From the NCBI RefSeq assembly GCF_000633595.2, contig NZ_JIBU02000027.1, positions 124,001 to 188,000 on the forward strand: DNA of 64,000 bases, in the 5' to 3' direction. The stretch comes from Clostridium drakei. GTDB lineage: Bacteria > Bacillota > Clostridia > Clostridiales > Clostridiaceae. The translations under genes were made by a program, and so were the position numbers. Position 1 is the first letter of the stretch; each line of letters begins with the position of its first letter. The notes below the pieces were generated by a model, which was given only the letters and a program-made list of their open reading frames with translations, did not search any database and was not told the DNA's origin. Below are positions 59,181 to 64,000 of this stretch, in pieces.

Positions 59181-59531
59181 AGTCGTAAAATATTACAACT
59201 GTGAAGTAGTTGATATATAATAAATCATATCATTATTCCTATATATTTATAAAAACATATAAATATTAGCATAATTAATTTTAATATGTTCCTTTAACTG
59301 CTTTGAAAATGATTTATCAATATGTTTAAAAATATTATTATATGATAGAATGTTTAACAGGAATACAAGTTATCTTAAAAAAGTAATAAGTCCACCTGAT
59401 AGTTTATTTTATGTCATGCAGTGTCGGTAGAATTCACTATATGTGTAAACTGCTTTCTTGCCTGATGAAAAATACTAATCGTATTTGGATTAATTATTTT
59501 CTTTCAGATGCCTAAACAGGAGTGAGTAAAT
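59181..59531. other. Spacer upstream of the SNF2 gene
   Basis: No gene or repeat is recognisable. The last bases carry AGGAGTG, the ribosome site of the helicase gene. Confidence 0.5.
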
Positions 59532-62504
59532 TTGTTTGAAATAAATGAAGAAGAGAGAAGATCAGTAATAAAGAAAAATAGTAGATTAATTGAACAGTTA
59601 AAGGAAAGTCTAATATCTTCTAAGGCAAGCATGGAGACTAAGACTTTAAATCTACAATATAAGCTCCAATTTAATATTGCCCGCAGGGTAAGTGAAGCTT
59701 TTTTAGAATTAAAGGTGGGAGAAGAAAAGCTTTATGTAGTAAAGAATATGAAGAGTTTTTTAGAAGCAGTTATAGAACAAAATGATTTGGAATTTGGTAA
59801 AAATTTCACATACAGCTCATATTTACATAGATTTAAGGATGAAGACAAATTTATTGTGAGTATGCTTAAAGATCTATATGAAATAGATAGGGCTGCAGAG
59901 GGAATGGTAATGTATGGTTATCGTTACAGCAAAGCACCAAGATTTTTAAGTGGAAAAAAGGCAAGGCTTACGGAAAATAACTTGAAAAAATTTCTTGATA
60001 ATATAAGAGAAAAAGCTATAGATTTAGTCATAAATGATGATAATTACAGTGAAGTTAAAGTAGTAAGAGGAAATTTTCCTTTAGAATTTAAATTAGATAG
60101 TAAGGAAGATAATATAATTTTATCTCAAACTTCAAAACTACCTAAAGCTTTAGTGAAAAGTGGAAATTATTTTTATTATGATAACAAAATATATATACCA
60201 ACGGATGAACAGGTAAGGGTTTATAAGGCACTTTACAATACTTTTACTGAGCAAAGAAGTTCCAAAATTACTTTTCATCAAAATGAAAGTGAAGAAATAG
60301 CTTCTTATATAATTCCAGCTTTAAAAAAGATAGGCACAAAGGTAACAGTAAATAACAGTATTAAAGATAAATTTTATGAAGAACCTTTAAAGCCTTGTCT
60401 TTATTTTGATAAGGATAGGGATGCTGTAGTTTGTGATGTAATATTTAAATATGGAAATATATATATAAATCCCTTAAGAGATAATGAGGCAAGAGAAGAT
60501 GGGAAGGTATTGGTTAGAGATATTGAGGAAGAAGCAGGTATAGTAGATACCTTGATTGCCTTTCAATTTGAAAAGAGAGAATTTAATTTTATTTTAGAGG
60601 ATGAAGATAAAATTTTAGATTTTGTTGGAGAAGGTCTGGAAAAACTTCAGGAATTTGCAGAAATTTATTATTCTGGAGCCTTTAAAGATATAAGAATTTA
60701 TACCTCTCAAAGCTATAAATCCAACATAAGATTAAATGATGAGGATCTTTTGGAATTTACTTTTAATATTGATGGGGTAAGTAGAGAAGAATTAAAGCAT
60801 ATATTTGAAGCATTAAAGCAAAAGAAAAAATATTACAGACTTAAAAATGGAGGTTTTATTCCGCTGCAAACTGGTGAACTTCAAAATATATCAGATATGA
60901 TAGAGTATTTAAATATAAGGACTTCAGATCTTACAAAGGATCAAATAGTTCTTTCTAAATATAATTCTGTTTATATAGATACAAGTCTTAAGGAAAATAA
61001 CATAACTTTTGTGCAAAGGAATAAGAAGTTTAGAGAGCTGATAAATAATATAAAGGATATTGGTGACATTGATTATACAATTCCAGAAAAACTGGATAAT
61101 ATTATGAGAGGTTATCAAAAGTTTGGATTTAAGTGGTTTAAAACTCTTTCAAGTTGCGGCTTTGGAGGTATTTTAGCAGATGAAATGGGACTTGGAAAAA
61201 CCCTTCAGACTATAGCATTTATAAAATCAGAGGTAGATGAAAATGAGAAAAAGCAGCCTTCTTTGGTGGTGTGCCCTACATCCTTAGTATACAATTGGGA
61301 AAGTGAAATAAATAAATTTCAGCCGGATTTAAAATGTTTAATTGTATCAGGCAGCAGAGATGTAAGAGAAAGTCAGTTAAAGGACATGGAGGATGCGGAT
61401 ATAGTTATAACCTCCTATGCACTTATTAAAAGAGATATAGAAGAATATAAAACTATAAAATTTAGATACTGCTTTTTAGATGAAGCTCAAAATATAAAAA
61501 ATCCTAAATCTTTAAATGCTCAAAGTGTAAAATCCATTAAAGCTGGCAGCTATTTTGCACTAACAGGAACCCCTATTGAAAATTCTATTACAGAATTATG
61601 GTCAATTTTTGATTTTATCATGCCAGGATATTTGCTAAGCCATGGAAAGTTTAGTCAAAAATATGAAACACCTATTATAAAAAATGGTGATAAAAAAGCT
61701 TTAGGTGAATTAAATAAACATACTAAACCTTTTATTCTTAGAAGGCTTAAGAAAGATGTTATAAGAGAACTTCCACCTAAAATTGAACATAATATGGTGG
61801 TGGATATGACAGAGGATCAAAAGAAGGTATATGCAGCTTACCTTCAGCAAGCTAAGGAGGAAGTAAATAATGAAATAAGAGATAGAGGCATTAATAAAAG
61901 CAAAATAAAGATACTTTCTATAATAACAAGACTTAGGCAAATATGCTGTGATCCTTCTACCTTTATAGAAAACTATGAAGGTGATAATGGGAAAATGGAG
62001 GCTCTTAAGGATATAGTACAGGATAATGTAAATGATGGTCATAAAATATTATTATTTTCTCAATTTACCTCTGTGCTTAAAAATATTGGCGAGATGTTCA
62101 AAAGTGAAAAAATAAAGTATATGTATCTTGATGGAAGTGTAAAAGCAGAGGATAGAGGGAAAATAGTTAGAGATTTTAATGAAGGGGAAATTCCTATATT
62201 TTTAATATCTCTTAAAGCTGGCGGAACGGGACTAAATCTAACTTCTGCAGATATAGTGATTCATTATGACCCATGGTGGAATCCAGCAGTAGAAAATCAG
62301 GCTTCAGACAGAGCTCATAGAATTGGACAAAAGAAAACTGTAGAAGTTATTAGACTTATTGCTAAAGGAACCATAGAAGAGAAAATACACAAAATACAGG
62401 AAAAAAAGAAAGAAATAATAGACAATGTTATAGAAGAAAATGCTGGAGAGGAAATTTTGATTTCTAGTATGGAAGAAAAAGATATAGAGGAACTTTTCGG
62501 TTAA
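59532..62504 (+). CDS. SNF2-family helicase
   Basis: This 990-residue protein starts with TTG behind AGGAGTG. The N-terminal ~530 residues are the helicase-associated region found in bacterial SNF2 proteins. The ATPase has motif I DEMGLGKTLQT at about 554, Walker B variant FLDEAQNIKNP, LTGTPIENS, and a helicase C domain with GGTGLNLTSADIVIHYDPWW and the QASDRAHRIGQ motif VI. Many clostridial relatives start with a SWIM zinc-binding domain; here none is seen and no remnant is visible upstream. It probably translocates on DNA during repair or remodelling. Confidence 0.9.
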   Translation: MFEINEEERRSVIKKNSRLIEQLKESLISSKASMETKTLNLQYKLQFNIARRVSEAFLELKVGEEKLYVVKNMKSFLEAVIEQNDLEFGKNFTYSSYLHRFKDEDKFIVSMLKDLYEIDRAAEGMVMYGYRYSKAPRFLSGKKARLTENNLKKFLDNIREKAIDLVINDDNYSEVKVVRGNFPLEFKLDSKEDNIILSQTSKLPKALVKSGNYFYYDNKIYIPTDEQVRVYKALYNTFTEQRSSKITFHQNESEEIASYIIPALKKIGTKVTVNNSIKDKFYEEPLKPCLYFDKDRDAVVCDVIFKYGNIYINPLRDNEAREDGKVLVRDIEEEAGIVDTLIAFQFEKREFNFILEDEDKILDFVGEGLEKLQEFAEIYYSGAFKDIRIYTSQSYKSNIRLNDEDLLEFTFNIDGVSREELKHIFEALKQKKKYYRLKNGGFIPLQTGELQNISDMIEYLNIRTSDLTKDQIVLSKYNSVYIDTSLKENNITFVQRNKKFRELINNIKDIGDIDYTIPEKLDNIMRGYQKFGFKWFKTLSSCGFGGILADEMGLGKTLQTIAFIKSEVDENEKKQPSLVVCPTSLVYNWESEINKFQPDLKCLIVSGSRDVRESQLKDMEDADIVITSYALIKRDIEEYKTIKFRYCFLDEAQNIKNPKSLNAQSVKSIKAGSYFALTGTPIENSITELWSIFDFIMPGYLLSHGKFSQKYETPIIKNGDKKALGELNKHTKPFILRRLKKDVIRELPPKIEHNMVVDMTEDQKKVYAAYLQQAKEEVNNEIRDRGINKSKIKILSIITRLRQICCDPSTFIENYEGDNGKMEALKDIVQDNVNDGHKILLFSQFTSVLKNIGEMFKSEKIKYMYLDGSVKAEDRGKIVRDFNEGEIPIFLISLKAGGTGLNLTSADIVIHYDPWWNPAVENQASDRAHRIGQKKTVEVIRLIAKGTIEEKIHKIQEKKKEIIDNVIEENAGEEILISSMEEKDIEELFG

Positions 62505-62669
62505 ATCAAATGATTATTACTTTATTGATATATATATATAAATTTATATTTAAAACCATATGAATGTATAATTTAAAGAAAAAAAATGGATACTTAATAT
62601 TAAAATTAGTATTAAAAGTTATCGATTTAATGAGTTGAATTTAGATTGCTTTTATGTTACAATAATAAT

Positions 62670-62732
62670 AATCAATAAATAATTATTATTGATTAAAATT
62701 GCAGCAAAGTTTTAGTAATTAAAAATAATATT
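62670..62732 (+). promoter_or_regulatory. Probable operators before the nitroreductase gene
   Basis: AATCAATAA (62670-62678) and TTATTGATT (62686-62694) form a perfect nine-base inverted repeat. Further on, TAGTAATTAAAAATAATATT (62713-62732) resembles the MarR half-site TAGTAACTAAAAAATATT of the 17-kb operon, with one substitution and extra bases. Confidence 0.45.
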
Positions 62733-62749
62733 GTATGGAGTGATAATAT

Positions 62750-63490
62750 ATGAATAAAGTAATTGAGACAATGAAAGAACATAGATCTATAAGGAATTAT
62801 ACAGACAAGGAGATATCTGAAGAAATAATAAATGAGCTTGTTAATGCAGCTCAGTCAGCACCAAATTCAATTAATGGGCAGCAAACAAGTTTAATAGTTA
62901 TTAAAGATAAGGCTACAAAAGAAAAACTTGCAGAGCTTACTGGAGGACAATCATGGGTTGCTGCAGCTCCTGTATTTTTTATATTTATAGCTGATTTCTA
63001 TAAAATAAAAATTGCTTCAGAAATAACTGGTCTGCCAATGAATATAACTGAAAGCGTTGAATCAATAATGGTAGCTTCAGTTGATGCAGGATTGTCTGCA
63101 CAAAATCTTATGACAGCAGCTGAATCACTTGGAATTGGAATTGTTCCAATTGGTGGAGTTAGGAAAAATCCAGACGAAGTTATAAAACTTCTTGGACTAC
63201 CTAAATACACATTTCCAATTTTGGGTGTTGGTGTTGGATATCCTTCAGGTAATTCAAAAATAAAGCCTAGAATGCCAAAGACTGTATACAGACATGATGA
63301 AAAATATAACAGTGAAAATATTAAAGAGGGTATACTTGAATATGATAAAGAAATGGCCTCTTACCTTGAGGAGATTGGAAGAACTCAAGAGGTAAACTGG
63401 AGTAGCCAGACAATGAATGTTTATCAGAATGTTTATTATCCAAAGGTTTATCCTGTTTTAAAAGATCAAGGATTCGAAAATTGCAAATAA
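62750..63490 (+). CDS. NfsA-like nitroreductase/flavin oxidoreductase
   Basis: This 246-residue protein starts KVIETMKEHRSIRNYTDKEI, the flavin-binding start of nitroreductases. It has AAQSAPNSINGQQTSLIVIK, LGIGIVPIGGVRKNPDEVI and GVGYPSGNSKIKPRMP, all typical of the NfsA/FRP type. It should reduce nitro compounds, quinones or flavins with NAD(P)H. A MarR-like half-site precedes it. It ends near a strong terminator shared with the cupin gene. Confidence 0.9.
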   Translation: MNKVIETMKEHRSIRNYTDKEISEEIINELVNAAQSAPNSINGQQTSLIVIKDKATKEKLAELTGGQSWVAAAPVFFIFIADFYKIKIASEITGLPMNITESVESIMVASVDAGLSAQNLMTAAESLGIGIVPIGGVRKNPDEVIKLLGLPKYTFPILGVGVGYPSGNSKIKPRMPKTVYRHDEKYNSENIKEGILEYDKEMASYLEEIGRTQEVNWSSQTMNVYQNVYYPKVYPVLKDQGFENCK

Positions 63491-63542
63491 AGGCAGGTTA
63501 TTTTAAAGCAAGCATTTAAAATAATCCCTGAGAGTGTAGATG

Positions 63543-63588
63543 TACTTCCCAATAAAACATTTTAATGCTTTATTGGGAAGTATGTTTA
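63543..63588. terminator. Bidirectional terminator between nitroreductase and cupin genes
   Basis: TACTTCCCAATAAA and TTTATTGGGAAGTA form a perfect 14-base-pair stem with a 12-base loop. Confidence 0.8.
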
Positions 63589-63888
63589 TTTAATTAGAAG
63601 CACATTTCCATCAGGGTATGTAATAATATCACCTTTTTCACGAGTGCCTATATCAAGTATTTTTAATATTTCTGAACTATTATTGATAAACTGATGTCCC
63701 TTGTCTTTACCAGCAGGTGCTGAAATAACATCACCTGTTTTTATTAATATTTCTTCACCGTTTATTCTTAATATACCTTTTCCACTCATTATAAAATAGA
63801 ACTCTTCTTGTTTTGAATGTGTTACATTGCTTTGAAACATAAAGTTCTTAGCATTATTTAGTATCTCTTTATCTGTATTAAATTTCAA
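63586..63888 (-). CDS. Small cupin-domain protein
   Basis: This 100-residue single cupin contains FYFIMSGKGILRINGEEILI and DVISAPAGKDKGHQFINNSS. Metal-binding candidates are the late His (GHQF) and Glu in the first motif (HSKQEEFYFI). The size fits small sugar- or metal-binding cupins; the ligand is unknown. It is divergent from a gene that starts beyond the right edge. Confidence 0.8.
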   Translation of the reverse strand: MKFNTDKEILNNAKNFMFQSNVTHSKQEEFYFIMSGKGILRINGEEILIKTGDVISAPAGKDKGHQFINNSSEILKILDIGTREKGDIITYPDGNVLLIK

Positions 63889-63922
63889 TACTAATTTAAA
63901 ATATAGCCATGTAATAAAATAA

Positions 63923-63986
63923 TAGACAATATATTGACAAATTTATGGAATGCTATTAAACTACAATTAGACAATATGTTGACTAA
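63923..63986 (+). promoter_or_regulatory. Paired palindromic operators and promoter at the right edge
   Basis: TAGACAATATATTGACAAA (63923-63941) and TTAGACAATATGTTGACTAA (63967-63986) are similar, each partly palindromic. The first includes a TTGACA -35 box. A GGAGGG follows at 63988, so a gene, probably a regulator that binds these sites, starts just outside the window. Confidence 0.55.
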
Positions 63987-64000
63987 TGGAGGGAAAATTT

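Overview
The window looks like chromosome from a low-GC anaerobic Clostridium (sensu stricto type). The evidence is an agr-type peptide locus, PTS fructose uptake, a molybdopterin oxidoreductase, O2-sensitive lyases, AGGAGG ribosome sites, frequent TTG/GTG starts and A+T-rich spacers. I saw no rRNA, tRNA, CRISPR array or intact insertion sequence. Species-level placement is not possible from sequence reading alone.

Layout. 1-3.7 kb (minus strand): an agr-like quorum-sensing locus with a PAS/membrane sensor cut by the window edge, agrD, agrB and three tandem paralogous membrane proteins resembling a peptide-receptor domain without a kinase. 3.7-6.6 kb: a two-gene RNA-repair operon (RNA ligase plus HD-phosphoesterase/polynucleotide kinase) and small membrane ORFs. 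6.6-7.1 kb: a complete FMN riboswitch with promoter and terminator but no riboflavin gene, then a structured dispersed repeat. 7.2-17.1 kb: a sugar kinase, a TetR-controlled two-adaptor/MFS efflux operon, a VOC protein, a decayed second copy of the riboswitch leader, a soluble chemoreceptor, a DMT exporter and a MORN protein. 17.2-19.4 kb: a MarR-controlled operon with repeated operators and signs of an old tandem duplication. 19.5-28.9 kb: an accessory stretch with many pseudogenes, a Vat-like acetyltransferase, an AgrC/AgrA-like two-component pair, a GNAT enzyme, a hydrolase and DUF429.

29.2-34.8 kb is the most unusual region: a seven-gene operon encoding a DUF2997 protein, three related membrane proteins (two with a ComEA-type helix-hairpin-helix), a Ycf46-like AAA+ ATPase, a Ycf35/DUF1257-like protein and a small radical-SAM protein. 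Four of the seven proteins end in the same six-residue tail, GR-[IA]-[IV]-DF. I read this as a shared recognition or modification tag within one system.

34.9-64 kb holds helD, a cysteine-desulfidase/serine-dehydratase-like enzyme, a SPOCS-like protein, a second hexapeptide acetyltransferase, the fruR-fruK-IIA-fruA operon, an HD-GYP protein, a PucR regulator divergent from a UroD-family methyltransferase-like gene with its MFS transporter, an ABC transporter with a secreted metallopeptidase-like protein, a YeiL-like Crp/Fnr regulator with a tandem operator, a molybdopterin oxidoreductase, a COG4299 membrane protein, a SNF2 helicase, a nitroreductase and a cupin.

A theme across the window is decayed twins. 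Intact elements (FMN riboswitch leader, helD, the YciC-like gene, the MarR operon) each have a shorter, internally deleted relic elsewhere in the same window, often with short direct repeats at the deletion joints.
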